Program-made: the position numbers and the translations under genes
Part shown: positions 1-7,867 of the stretch, one piece after another
How positions within the stretch are numbered: the first letter of the stretch is position 1
How the letters are laid out: each line of letters begins with the position of its first letter
The notes under the pieces: generated by a model
What the model saw: only the letters and a program-made list of their open reading frames with translations
What the model was told of the DNA's origin: nothing
The model's database searches: none
Source: Deltaproteobacteria bacterium
Lineage (GTDB): Bacteria; Myxococcota_A; UBA796
DNA length: 16,609 bases
Reading direction: 5' to 3'
Assembly (NCBI GenBank): GCA_002707085.1
Contig: PALY01000043.1
Span: 18,711-35,319, forward strand

Positions 1-435
1 GTAGAACAAGCTGGGGATGGAATGACTGTGGATGTCAATGATTTTCGGTACCCGGGTGAACTTCCCAATACCCGAGAGACAGGCATTATTTTTTTGGCAG
101 ATCGGGTGGAGGCTGCATGTCGTACCCTGAACGACCCAACTCAAGAATCGATTCGAAACATGATTCAGAAGTTGGTGAACTCCGCTGTGACCGATGGTCA
201 ACTCGTCAAATGTCCGCTTACCATTAGCGAATTGTATACTGTGGTCGATACCTTCACGAACACATTGCTGGGTATTTATCATCACCGCATTGAGTACCCA
301 GGCATGCCTGTGTTGCCACCAAAAGGCGACACTGCATCCAACAAGTCGATCATTACGCTCGATGTTGCCTCTCCTCTTTTGGATGAGGATGAGGACGATA
401 AGGATGTGTTGTTGAACCCGACCCCGGAAGCGTAG
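1..435 (+). CDS. PgpH-like 7TM-HD c-di-AMP phosphodiesterase, C-terminal end (5' partial)
   Basis: The frame is open from base 1, so the gene begins outside the window; only about 144 C-terminal residues are present. An ATG at 22 lies inside the domain and is not a real start. The residues FRYPGELPNTRE, then a LADRVEAACRTL segment, then LLGIYHHRIEYPG near the end match the last part of the HD domain of PgpH-type proteins, which hydrolyse c-di-AMP at the cytoplasmic face of the membrane. The catalytic HD residues and the transmembrane segments lie upstream and cannot be checked. The protein ends in an acidic tail (LLDEDEDDKD) that looks disordered. It sits one base upstream of ybeY, an arrangement common for pgpH (often phoH-pgpH-ybeY), which supports the call. 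The family assignment is firm; the exact nucleotide substrate is inferred. Confidence 0.85.
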   Translation, partial: VEQAGDGMTVDVNDFRYPGELPNTRETGIIFLADRVEAACRTLNDPTQESIRNMIQKLVNSAVTDGQLVKCPLTISELYTVVDTFTNTLLGIYHHRIEYPGMPVLPPKGDTASNKSIITLDVASPLLDEDEDDKDVLLNPTPEA

Positions 436-436
436 C

Positions 437-928
437 GTGCCGGTCGAAGTGGCCACCCTAGGGATGGTTGATGCATGGCCGGATGCTGTGACGTCCATCC
501 ATTCTGTAGCAGAGCGCGCGCTGGCGGCTTTGGACAAGGGCGACCATGAATTGTCGATCGTGTTGACGGACGATCCTCACATTCAGGAAATGAATGCTTC
601 GTATAGAGACAAGGATCAACCTACGGATGTTTTGTCCTTTGGTCAGAATGAAGGCGAGGCATTTGTGATGCCGGTTCCTATATTGGGCGACTTGGTGATC
701 AGTTTAGAGACGGCGCAGCGTCAGGCCGATGAACGAAATCATCCGTTGGCGGCGGAACTGAGGATATTGTTGGTTCATGGTCTGTTGCATCTGCTTGGGC
801 ATGACCACATGGATGAAAATGAGAGCCGAGAGATGGCCCAGGCTGAAAACAGCTTGTTGGCGGCCTTGCCGTCGCATCCAGATTGGCCTACAACTTCGGG
901 CCTGATCGTACTGCAAGGTGGAACATGA
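437..928 (+). CDS. ybeY: Endoribonuclease YbeY (rRNA maturation factor)
   Basis: 163 residues, GTG start one base after the upstream stop codon. YbeY is a zinc-dependent single-strand endoribonuclease used in 16S rRNA 3'-end maturation and 70S quality control in the cytoplasm. The diagnostic metal-binding motif HGLLHLLGHDH is at residues 114-124, giving the three zinc ligands H114, H118 and H124. The conserved PTDVLSF stretch at 62-68 and ILGDLVIS at 82-89 are also typical. The length is normal for the family; the last 25 residues or so beyond the helical end are lineage-specific. It is translationally coupled on both sides: its TGA overlaps the prfB ATG in an ATGA at 925-928. With prfB it forms a translation-related pair behind the PgpH-like gene. 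Confidence 0.96.
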   Translation: MPVEVATLGMVDAWPDAVTSIHSVAERALAALDKGDHELSIVLTDDPHIQEMNASYRDKDQPTDVLSFGQNEGEAFVMPVPILGDLVISLETAQRQADERNHPLAAELRILLVHGLLHLLGHDHMDENESREMAQAENSLLAALPSHPDWPTTSGLIVLQGGT

Positions 929-2035
929 ATCATGAACTCCAAGAACTGTATAAATCCCTTAGCAATCGCATAGGTTCGCTTCGGGGGCATCTTTGACTTC
1001 GTTGGTTTACAGCGGAAGATAGCGCAGCTTGATGAGGAGTCGAGTGAGCCTGATTTTTGGAATGATCCGCAACGGTCATCCATGCTGCTTAAGGAAAAGG
1101 CTGGTCTGGCACGGATTGTCGAAGGGTTTCAGGTTCTTGAATCGGCATTGAGCGATGTCACTGCCATGATTGATTTGGCCAAAGAGGCCGATGATGAAGA
1201 AAGCATGGAAGAGGCTGGCGAGATGGTTCTGGCCTTGGCTCCACAGGTTCGAGAGTTTGAACTGCAGCAGATGCTTTCCGGAGAGGCGGACAGTTCCAAT
1301 GCCATTTTGGAAATCAATTCTGGTGCTGGTGGCACAGATGCCTCAGATTGGGCCGAGATGCTGAAGCGGATGTACCTGCATTGGGCCGATAAGATGAAGT
1401 TCAAAACGAGAGTCGTGGACGAACAGCCGCATGAAGAAGCTGGCATCAAGAGTTGTACATTGGAAATCGATGGGCTGTATGCCTACGGCTACCTCAAAGC
1501 GGAAATTGGCGTACACCGATTGGTTCGAATCTCTCCTTTTGACTCCAACTCCCGAAGACACACAGCCTTTGCTTCTGTGGCCGCATATCCGCAGGTCGAC
1601 GACAATATTGAGGTCGACATCGTTGAATCCGACTTGCGGATTGACACATATCGAGCATCGGGTGCGGGTGGTCAGCATGTCAATACAACGGACTCAGCTG
1701 TTCGCATTACCCACATGCCAACCAATATCGTTGTTCAATGCCAGAATGAGCGGAGTCAACATAAGAATAAGGCGACTGCAATGAAGATGTTGCGGTCTAA
1801 GTTGTACCAACACGAACTGGAAAAACGCCAAGCAGAAGCGGATGAGGTCAATGCCAACAAGAAGGCCATCGAGTGGGGTTCACAGATTCGTTCTTATGTG
1901 TTGCACCCATACCGGATGGTGAAGGACCTCCGCACCAATGTTGAAATGGGTGATACGGACAAGGTGTTGGATGGAGAGTTGATGGGTTTTATGGAAGCGT
2001 GGCTGGTGCAGCAGTCCGCGGTGGAGGTCGAATGA
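925..2035 (+). CDS. prfB: Peptide chain release factor 2, expressed by programmed +1 frameshift
   Basis: RF2 recognises UGA and UAA stop codons and triggers peptide release on the ribosome. The first open frame starts at ATG 925 (AAGGTGG upstream at 915-921) and runs 23 codons to an in-frame TGA at 994-996. Skipping base 994 joins it to the long frame 995-2035, giving 369 residues, close to the usual 365 or so. In the full-length numbering the tripeptide anticodon SPF is at about 203-205 and the catalytic GGQ at about 248-250, both nearly where E. coli RF2 has them. SPF rather than PxT marks it as RF2, not RF1. The start overlaps ybeY by 4 nt (ATGA) and the stop overlaps the downstream lipoprotein gene by 4 nt. 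Expression is expected to be autoregulated: scarce RF2 lets the ribosome pause at UGA and shift. An annotation starting at ATG 1082 would lose the first 52 residues. Confidence 0.96.
979..997 (+). promoter_or_regulatory. prfB programmed +1 frameshift site
   Basis: The codons read CTT CGG GGG CAT CTT TGA C, in the same register as the E. coli site CTT AGG GGG TAT CTT TGA C. All elements are present: a G-rich Shine-Dalgarno-like run three bases before the slippery CTT, the CTT codon itself at 991-993, the UGA stop at 994-996 and the C at 997 that makes UGA a weak terminator. The encoded peptide LRGHL-D matches LRGYL-D. The A-to-C change before the G run slightly shortens the Shine-Dalgarno match. 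Confidence 0.95.
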
Positions 2036-2658
2036 AGAAGCTCCTTCCCCTGTTGTTGTTTGGGTGTGCCAAAGAAGAACTGCCTCCTCCGTCCATTACG
2101 GGAACGATCACGTTGCAGGGAGAGACGCACTCGGCCGATGTGAGCTGGGAGCAAGCTTTCATTCATCATTCGGATGGGCGAATGATCGCATTCGTGACCG
2201 GGGCTGAGGGCGCGTCGTGCGAGAAGGCTGCGGCCTTTCTTCGCGATGAAGATGGCCCATTGGACAAGACAGGAATTCTCGAGCCTAATGGCTGTGTCAT
2301 GACCTTGGTGATCGATGAATGGGATGGGGGCTTTACAGGCTCGTGGCCCGATGAGTCTTTGGCATACTCTCCTGCCTTGAGTTCCAATATTCGCTGTGAT
2401 TTTGGCCCCGGTGAGTATGTTCTGGAAACCCGTGGTGGTGAATACGAAGACTACTATTGGTCGGGGTTGACCTGGTCGGGGATGCCCACTGTATTCAAAT
2501 GGACACTCGATACTGACCGGCTTGAAATGAAGATGTCGTCCTATGATGGATCGTTGCCTTACGAGGCAGAATTTGAGTTGATTCCTGCCACAGGAATTTT
2601 GGACGGAGCCGTAGATACGGAGCGATGTGACGCCTTGGCGGAAGCACCCATCTTCTAG
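2032..2658 (+). CDS. Putative lipoprotein of unknown function
   Basis: 208 residues from ATG 2032, which overlaps the prfB stop in an ATGA; an in-frame ATG at 1999 lies inside prfB and would bury the signal peptide. The N-terminus MKKLLPLLLFGC is a compact lipoprotein signal: two lysines, a short hydrophobic stretch, and LFG before Cys12, the predicted lipidation site. The mature protein starts with a KEELPPPS linker and is rich in acidic and aromatic residues. It keeps four further cysteines (63, 88, 122, 199) that could make two disulfides, fitting an exported location. I recognise no known domain. The composition (Gly, Asp, Trp, Tyr with alternating hydrophobics) suggests a beta-rich fold, which is inference. 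It is the last gene of the pgpH-ybeY-prfB run and probably travels with prfB by position rather than function. Confidence 0.75.
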   Translation: MKKLLPLLLFGCAKEELPPPSITGTITLQGETHSADVSWEQAFIHHSDGRMIAFVTGAEGASCEKAAAFLRDEDGPLDKTGILEPNGCVMTLVIDEWDGGFTGSWPDESLAYSPALSSNIRCDFGPGEYVLETRGGEYEDYYWSGLTWSGMPTVFKWTLDTDRLEMKMSSYDGSLPYEAEFELIPATGILDGAVDTERCDALAEAPIF

Positions 2659-2688
2659 TTTGGCCTACAGTTCAATCCGGTGGCCCCT

Positions 2689-2719
2689 CCCTCACTTGAT
2701 GGACCTAAGAGGGTTTTTT
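2689..2719 (+). terminator. Candidate weak intrinsic terminator after the pgpH-ybeY-prfB-lipoprotein run
   Basis: CCCTC at 2689-2693 can pair with GAGGG at 2709-2713 across a 15-nt loop, followed directly by six T (2714-2719). The stem is only 5 bp, so it is marginal. It lies 30 bp past the lipoprotein stop and overlaps the last codons of the convergent kinase gene, a plausible position for ending + strand transcription. No comparable hairpin with a U run is seen for the kinase on the - strand. Confidence 0.35.
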
Positions 2720-4111
2720 CCCGGGTTGTGATTTGGCTTTGGCGGCGAGTGCGATCTGATTTGAGAGTTCGGTAAATAGTGGATCATGTGCGCCTACCAT
2801 TTTGTTGAGTTGGCTCATCAGGATTCGAGCGACCCGCAGTTCTCCACTGGCCGTTGAGTACTCAATTTGTATACCGAGACATTCGACAAGCAGCCGGGTT
2901 GCCTTGGCAACTTCGACGCCATTTTCGATGACCGATTCAAGTGCGAATCGACACTTGTGGGAAATGTTCATCATGTGCGATGAACTGTCTACGTCCATTT
3001 TGCCCGCAGAGTTGATTTGGCGCATCTCTTCCAAAGTGTCCTGCGCTCGTTTGAGGTGTCCCAAAATAAATCGATGTCTAAGATACAATTCGATGGCAGC
3101 CCGAAAATCGGAAGCGTTGGCGTAGCGGTCTTTTGGGTTGTGAGCCAACGCCTTGCGGCAGATGGCTTCCAATGCTGGAGGCGTGTCTGAGTTGAATACA
3201 AGGTGGGCGGGTTGTCTGATGTTTTTTAGCACTTCGGGGATGGTTGTTCCTGTGTGAGGTACACGTTTGGTCAGGAGTTCGTACAGAACACCCCCCAGCA
3301 AGAAAATATCGACCGCTGGACTCAACGATGAATTGGGTACTGCCATTTCGGGAGCAGCCAAGCACGGTGTCCCAATGAAGTTGGAGGTGCTGAGTCTTTG
3401 GTTTGGGTCCCGCAAGTCCACCGAAACTCCCCAATCGATCAGGTACACCTGGCCAAAGTCGCCGACCATGATGTTGTCCGTTTTGATGTCCCGGTGAAGC
3501 AGTTCTCGGCTGTGAGCATGTTCCACGGCGTGGCATACTTGAATCAAAATCCGCAGAGAGTGAACGGTTCGACTTTCATTGACCTTGCTCCACCTGGGGT
3601 GGTCGGGGTTGTCCAGAACACTGCGCCAGTTGTCTCCCTCGATGCGTTTCATCACCAGCACAGCATGGTGTTGGTCATCTCGGCCAATCATGTGTACTGG
3701 AGGAATGTTGGGATGGTCGAGGCGTCCGAAACGACGCCCTTCTGCCACTACTGATCCGAAGCTGGGTCCAACACCGATGGCTGCATGACTGCGTTTAACC
3801 GCCACTTCTCTTTTCATGGCCACCTGGGTGGCAACGTGGACTTGCCCCATACCACCACTACCAAGAGACAGGCCGAGTTCTATGTCTCCTTTGGTCTGAT
3901 TGAATGGGGTATCACCACCCAGTATTAATTTTGGCAGGATCTCAAACGTCTCCGTGTTTAGCGATGCGGCTGTTTTTTCGAGCTTGACGGTCATGCTCAA
4001 TGTTTGCCGCGGATTTGGGTCATGTTCGTGATTCATGGTTCTCTCTTCAACGCCCACTAATTTGTCAGCTTGGTCGTCGGAAAGATCTACGTCATTTACG
4101 GATAGTTCCAT
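2705..4111 (-). CDS. Soluble Hanks-type Ser/Thr protein kinase
   Basis: 468 residues from ATG 4111. The frame extends to a TTG at 4132 with no good ribosome site. ATG 4036 (residue 26) has a purine-rich AGAGAG upstream and is a real alternative, since residues 1-75 precede the kinase fold and are acidic and probably disordered. Kinase landmarks: glycine loop GSGGMGQV 84-91, ATP lysine in AVKR (K106), C-helix Glu near 124, catalytic HRDIKTDN 206-213 (D208), DWG 226-228 in place of DFG, APE 253-255, and D268 in the F-helix region. Catalytic residues are intact, so activity is expected; DWG still supplies the Mg-binding Asp. After residue 340 comes a helical C-terminal region of about 120 residues with no transmembrane segment, so the protein should be cytosolic. 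It is divergent from lysS and convergent with the lipoprotein gene. Substrates are unknown. Confidence 0.88.
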   Translation of the reverse strand: MELSVNDVDLSDDQADKLVGVEERTMNHEHDPNPRQTLSMTVKLEKTAASLNTETFEILPKLILGGDTPFNQTKGDIELGLSLGSGGMGQVHVATQVAMKREVAVKRSHAAIGVGPSFGSVVAEGRRFGRLDHPNIPPVHMIGRDDQHHAVLVMKRIEGDNWRSVLDNPDHPRWSKVNESRTVHSLRILIQVCHAVEHAHSRELLHRDIKTDNIMVGDFGQVYLIDWGVSVDLRDPNQRLSTSNFIGTPCLAAPEMAVPNSSLSPAVDIFLLGGVLYELLTKRVPHTGTTIPEVLKNIRQPAHLVFNSDTPPALEAICRKALAHNPKDRYANASDFRAAIELYLRHRFILGHLKRAQDTLEEMRQINSAGKMDVDSSSHMMNISHKCRFALESVIENGVEVAKATRLLVECLGIQIEYSTASGELRVARILMSQLNKMVGAHDPLFTELSNQIALAAKAKSQPGKKPS

Positions 4112-4344
4112 TGTTTTACCCAGTGCAAACAAGTGTGTTGGAGGTGGTTTACGGGGACCCTACCCAGCCTGTATGCGCATAGTGTCGGTTGTCGTTCCTG
4201 TATTCATTAGGGGCTGGGGCGAGTTTTCGGATGAACAAGACCTGATGTTGGTGGCAAAAAGGTCTACAACCTCCCACTACTTGTCTTGGTCATCCGTGTT
4301 ACCCGGGCTGCCTGTGCCTCGCGCGCGCGAGATGGAGATGTCTA
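4112..4344. promoter_or_regulatory. Divergent intergenic region between the soluble kinase and lysS
   Basis: This 233-bp gap must hold the promoters for the kinase (leftward) and for the long lysS-fabZ run (rightward). I could not pick a convincing -35/-10 pair on either strand; several partial matches have wrong spacing. Near lysS it holds a 14-bp palindrome (4318-4331) and a GGAG ribosome site (4334-4337) 7 nt before the lysS ATG. No tRNA, T-box-like or riboswitch-like fold was recognised by eye. Confidence 0.5.
4318..4331. repeat. Perfect 14-bp palindrome just upstream of lysS
   Basis: CTCGCGCGCGCGAG is its own reverse complement, with an alternating CG core. It ends two bases before the GGAG ribosome site of lysS. 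It could be an operator, a hairpin in the 5' leader affecting ribosome loading, or a Z-DNA-prone tract. A chance G/C-rich palindrome cannot be excluded. Confidence 0.5.
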
Positions 4345-5871
4345 ATGTACGAGTTCGATACCGATCGTTTGGATAAGGTGGAAGGCCTGCGAGAAGAGGG
4401 GGTTGCGCCTTACCCTCACAACTTGTCGGTCACCCACACTGCCGCTGAGGCCGTGGCTTTGATGGGTGAACGAGACAATGAGACTCTGGGACAAGACGAA
4501 ACCGTGGTCACGGTCGCGGGTCGGTTGATGTTTCGGAATCTCATGGGAAAGGCGGGTTTTGCTCGCATTCAAGATCGCACCGGTCGCGTACAGGTCTATA
4601 TAAAGAAAGACATCGTGGGTGAAGAAGCCTTCGCCATTTGGAAGAAGTTTGATTTGGGTGATCACCTTCACGTGTCGGGTACGTTCATGCGCACCCGAAC
4701 AGGCGAAGCCACGATTTCTGCTCGAACGATTTCTTTGGCTGGAAAGTGCATTGCATCGTTACCCGACAAATACAAGGGAATCACGGATATCGAATTCAAG
4801 AGTCGTCAGCGGTATGTTGACTTGTTTATGGATTCAGATTCGGCGGAGACTTTTCGTCGTCGTTCAGAGATCATTCGGTACACCCGCGAGTTCTTCGCCA
4901 ACCGAGATTACTTGGAAGTCGAAACACCCATGATGCATGTCATCCCGGGAGGTGCGACGGCTCGTCCGTTTACGACGCACCACAATGCGCTGGACATGGA
5001 ATTGTATATGCGTGTGGCACCGGAGTTGTACCTGAAGCGCCTGGTTGTCGGTGGCTTTGAACGTGTATTTGAGATCAACCGTAATTTTCGGAATGAGGGG
5101 GTCAGTACCAAGCACAACCCCGAGTTCACCATGCTCGAGTTTTATGAGGCGTACCAAACCTGGCATGGCTTGATGGAACTCACTGAGGACTTGGTGAGTG
5201 GTATGGCTCAGCATGTGTGTGGAACTGAAGAGGTCGAATACGGTGATCTTACCCTGAACTTTGCCAAGCCTTGGCGCCGTCTCAAAATGTCGGATGCCAT
5301 TGCTCAATACGCTGGGATGAGTGCTGAAGAAGTCACCCAGCCTGATGCGTTGCGAGAGCGTTGGCTGAAAGACCACCCCAAAGATGCGAAAGATCCCAAA
5401 CTGCCAACCACAGTCGGTAAATGGTACGAATGGTTCATGGATGAGTATGTCGAAGAGAACCTTCAACAGCCTACATTCATCACTCATTTCCCAGTCGAAA
5501 TTTCGCCATTGTCTCGCCGCTCAGAAACCGAATCGGGAATCGCTGAGCGATTTGAGTTGTTTATCGCTGGGCGAGAGATTGCCAATGGCTTTAACGAGCT
5601 CAACGATCCTGTAGATCAGGCGGGCCGATTTATGTCACAGGTGGAGTCGAGAGAAGCCGGTGACGACGAAGCCATGTATTTTGATTCAGATTACATTCGG
5701 GCCCTTACTTATGGTTTGCCACCCACCGCGGGTGAAGGCATCGGGATTGATCGTCTTGTGATGTTGCTGACCAATCGGCAGAGCATTCGCGAAGTGATTC
5801 TGTTTCCCACTTTGCGACCCGAAAAGACATTGGGTTCATCCGCGGAACCTGAAGAGAGTTTAGACGACTGA
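4345..5871 (+). CDS. lysS: Lysyl-tRNA synthetase, class II
   Basis: 508 residues; charges tRNA-Lys with lysine using ATP in the cytoplasm. The N-terminal OB-fold anticodon-binding domain spans about 53-145 (VTVAGRLMFRN, then GFARIQDRTGRVQVY). The class II catalytic core follows: motif 1 around 178-196 ending in EVETPMM, motif 2 around 240-262 with FRNEG at 248-252, and motif 3 with GEGIGIDR at 463-470. PGGATARPF (201-209), MRVAPELYLK (222-231) and FNRNFRNEG-like context are typical of LysRS rather than AspRS or AsnRS. The start is the first ATG in frame with a GGAG ribosome site; no earlier usable start exists, so the N-terminal helix is shorter than in E. coli LysRS. The stop TGA overlaps the lolC-like ATG by one base (TGATG), so it is probably the first gene of the envelope operon. 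Confidence 0.97.
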   Translation: MYEFDTDRLDKVEGLREEGVAPYPHNLSVTHTAAEAVALMGERDNETLGQDETVVTVAGRLMFRNLMGKAGFARIQDRTGRVQVYIKKDIVGEEAFAIWKKFDLGDHLHVSGTFMRTRTGEATISARTISLAGKCIASLPDKYKGITDIEFKSRQRYVDLFMDSDSAETFRRRSEIIRYTREFFANRDYLEVETPMMHVIPGGATARPFTTHHNALDMELYMRVAPELYLKRLVVGGFERVFEINRNFRNEGVSTKHNPEFTMLEFYEAYQTWHGLMELTEDLVSGMAQHVCGTEEVEYGDLTLNFAKPWRRLKMSDAIAQYAGMSAEEVTQPDALRERWLKDHPKDAKDPKLPTTVGKWYEWFMDEYVEENLQQPTFITHFPVEISPLSRRSETESGIAERFELFIAGREIANGFNELNDPVDQAGRFMSQVESREAGDDEAMYFDSDYIRALTYGLPPTAGEGIGIDRLVMLLTNRQSIREVILFPTLRPEKTLGSSAEPEESLDD

Positions 5872-7169
5872 TGCGTTTTGCTCTTCTCGTAGCCTTGTCA
5901 CACCTCAAGGGTCGCCGGCACACAGCCGGGGTTAGCGCCATTGGATTGGTGTCTGTGATCGGTGTGACCGTGGGTGTCACCGCATTGATCATGGTCTTGG
6001 CGGTGATGGAGGGCTTTGAGGTCGATCTGCGACAGAAGATTTTGGGTTCCAATGCCCATGTCGTTGTGCTTCACTACGACGGCTATTTTGGCGATTATCG
6101 AGAAACCCAAAACGTACTGAATTCCGTTGAGGGTGTCGCTGCAGTAGCACCATTTGTCTACACAGAAGCCATGATTCAGGGTCGTTTCGGGTCAGCGGGA
6201 ATCATCGTGAAAGGGATGGATCTTGGACTCACAACCACGGTGACGGATGTACAAGAGAATCTTGTGCTTGGTCCTCGTGGCGCACTGACGACTGAACAAG
6301 AAAAGGCTGCGGTGATTCGTGATTTACGAAACCCTCCAAAGTCAATTGCACAATCGATAGAAGACACAGATGATTTGCCTGGAATCATTGTCGGTGTGCA
6401 GCTTGCGAATCAGCTGAGTTTGTTTCCCGGTGATCGCATTCATGTGATCAACCCTGTGGGTGGCGGTCAAGGTCTGATGGGCGCCCCAATGCCGCACGTG
6501 AGGCCATTTCGTATTGCCGGGATCTTCAATTCTGGCATGTACGAATACGACACCAAGTGGACCTATGTGGCCATTCCAGATTTACAAACCTTCTTGAAGG
6601 TTGATGACAAGGTCACCGGCTTCGAAATCCGCGGCCATGACATAGAAGATTCAGCCGCCATCAAGGCCAGCATCGATAAGACCGTTGGCTACCCTTTTTA
6701 CTCAAACCATTGGAAGAGTTTGAACAAGTCACTGTTTGAGGCATTGGCATTAGAAAAGGTCGTGATGGGTCTCATTCTGAGCCTGATTGTGATGGTGGCA
6801 AGCTTGAACATCGTGGGAATGTTGATTTTGGTTGTGGTGACCCGTACTCGGGAGATCTCGATATTGAGGGCCATGGGGGCTTCCGCTCAGCGAGTGCTTC
6901 AGATTTTCGTTTTTGAGGGGGTCATCATTGGGTTGTTGGGTACAGCCATTGGAACTGTCTTGGGCTTGGCAGGTTGTGAAGCCCTTCGAGAATATAAATT
7001 TCCATTGGATACCGATGTGTACTACTTGGACACCCTACCCGTTGTGGTTCAGTACGACACCGTGGGTGTGGTCGCCTTTTCGGCCGTAGGAATCTGCTTT
7101 CTGGCAACGCTCTATCCTGCCTTGATTGCTGCCCGGATTCGCCCTGTTGATGGATTGAGGTACGAATGA
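5871..7169 (+). CDS. LolC/LolE-type lipoprotein-releasing ABC permease
   Basis: 432 residues, inner-membrane permease of the MacB/FtsX-like class. With LolD it extracts outer-membrane lipoproteins from the inner membrane and hands them to LolA. Topology: TM1 about 21-46, a large periplasmic domain about 48-290, then TM2 about 296-323, TM3 345-368 and TM4 395-418. The cytoplasmic loop REISILRAMGAS at 328-338 is the conserved coupling segment, and the C-terminus RPVDGLRYE is characteristic. The periplasmic region holds an extra stretch around 135-170. Only one LolC/E homologue is present, so it may act as a homodimer (LolF-like), which is why no symbol is given. It starts one base inside the lysS stop and overlaps lolD by 4 nt. 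Confidence 0.93.
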   Translation: MRFALLVALSHLKGRRHTAGVSAIGLVSVIGVTVGVTALIMVLAVMEGFEVDLRQKILGSNAHVVVLHYDGYFGDYRETQNVLNSVEGVAAVAPFVYTEAMIQGRFGSAGIIVKGMDLGLTTTVTDVQENLVLGPRGALTTEQEKAAVIRDLRNPPKSIAQSIEDTDDLPGIIVGVQLANQLSLFPGDRIHVINPVGGGQGLMGAPMPHVRPFRIAGIFNSGMYEYDTKWTYVAIPDLQTFLKVDDKVTGFEIRGHDIEDSAAIKASIDKTVGYPFYSNHWKSLNKSLFEALALEKVVMGLILSLIVMVASLNIVGMLILVVVTRTREISILRAMGASAQRVLQIFVFEGVIIGLLGTAIGTVLGLAGCEALREYKFPLDTDVYYLDTLPVVVQYDTVGVVAFSAVGICFLATLYPALIAARIRPVDGLRYE

Positions 7170-7867
7170 CATCGATTCCACCAGCAGCGTTGAAAATACG
7201 CAACCTTGAAAAATCATTTTCGATGGCCGGGAACTCTTTGCCTGTTTTACGGGGAATTGATCTGGATGTTGCGGCGGGAGAAAAGATCGCTATCCTTGGT
7301 CAGAGTGGATCGGGAAAAAGCACTTTCCTCCATGTGATTGGAACACTCGATGAGCCAACATCCGGGCAGGTTTGGATGCATGGTAAAGATGTCTTCGCGC
7401 GCGCGGGCAAGGAACTGGATACGCTGCGCAACCGCCACATTGGCTTTGTCTTCCAATTCCACCATCTTCTTCCTGATCAGGACGCTGTGCACAACGTGAT
7501 GATACCGGCATTGATTGGTGGCATGCCATCGGCTCAAGCTCGTGAACGGGCCGTTCATCTACTGGATCGAGTGGGCTTGGCAGATCGCTTGGCTCATACG
7601 CCCGGTGAGCTGTCGGGTGGTGAACAGCAACGGGTTGCGCTTGCGCGGGCAATGGTTCGTGGACCGAGTTTGCTATTGGCCGATGAACCGACTGGAAACT
7701 TAGATCCTGCCACAGCCGAAGATGTTTTCAATTTGATGTTGGAACTCAACGAAGAACAGAACACGACATTGATTGTGGTCACTCATTCCGAACAACTGGC
7801 GAGTCGCTTCCCCCGCCGGCTTCGCTTAAACGCAGGGCGTTTTGAGGAAAGCACATGTTCGGCTTGA
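7166..7867 (+). CDS. lolD: Lipoprotein-releasing system ATP-binding protein LolD
   Basis: 233 residues, the ATPase that powers the adjacent LolC/E-type permease from the cytoplasmic side. Walker A GQSGSGKST is at 45-53, the Q-loop glutamine at 97, the signature LSGGEQQRVALARA at 149-162, Walker B LLLADE at 169-174 followed by PTGNLD, and the switch histidine at 207 (VVTHSE). The PTGNLD context and length are typical of the LolD/MacB/FtsE group; the neighbour decides for LolD. It starts with ATG in an ATGA overlap with the permease stop and has GAGG at 7157-7160. Its last 13 bases overlap the start of bamA. Confidence 0.96.
   Translation: MTSIPPAALKIRNLEKSFSMAGNSLPVLRGIDLDVAAGEKIAILGQSGSGKSTFLHVIGTLDEPTSGQVWMHGKDVFARAGKELDTLRNRHIGFVFQFHHLLPDQDAVHNVMIPALIGGMPSAQARERAVHLLDRVGLADRLAHTPGELSGGEQQRVALARAMVRGPSLLLADEPTGNLDPATAEDVFNLMLELNEEQNTTLIVVTHSEQLASRFPRRLRLNAGRFEESTCSA

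Noticed and set aside
1999..2034. Upstream ATG for the lipoprotein gene
   Set aside because: It lies inside prfB and places 11 residues ahead of a clear lipoprotein signal peptide.
1082..2035. prfB as a 317-residue protein starting at ATG 1082
   Set aside because: Family residues continue upstream in the same frame to 995 and join the ATG 925 frame at a textbook +1 site, so the shorter form is an annotation artefact.
4112..4132. TTG 4132 as start of the soluble kinase
   Set aside because: No ribosome site precedes it; ATG 4111 and ATG 4036 are better and the kinase domain starts much later.
4133..4344. tRNA, riboswitch or T-box leader before lysS
   Set aside because: No cloverleaf, T-box sequence or other known leader motif was seen by eye.
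4864..5487. 207-residue open frame on the - strand inside lysS
   Set aside because: Antisense to LysRS motifs 1 and 2; no family resemblance.
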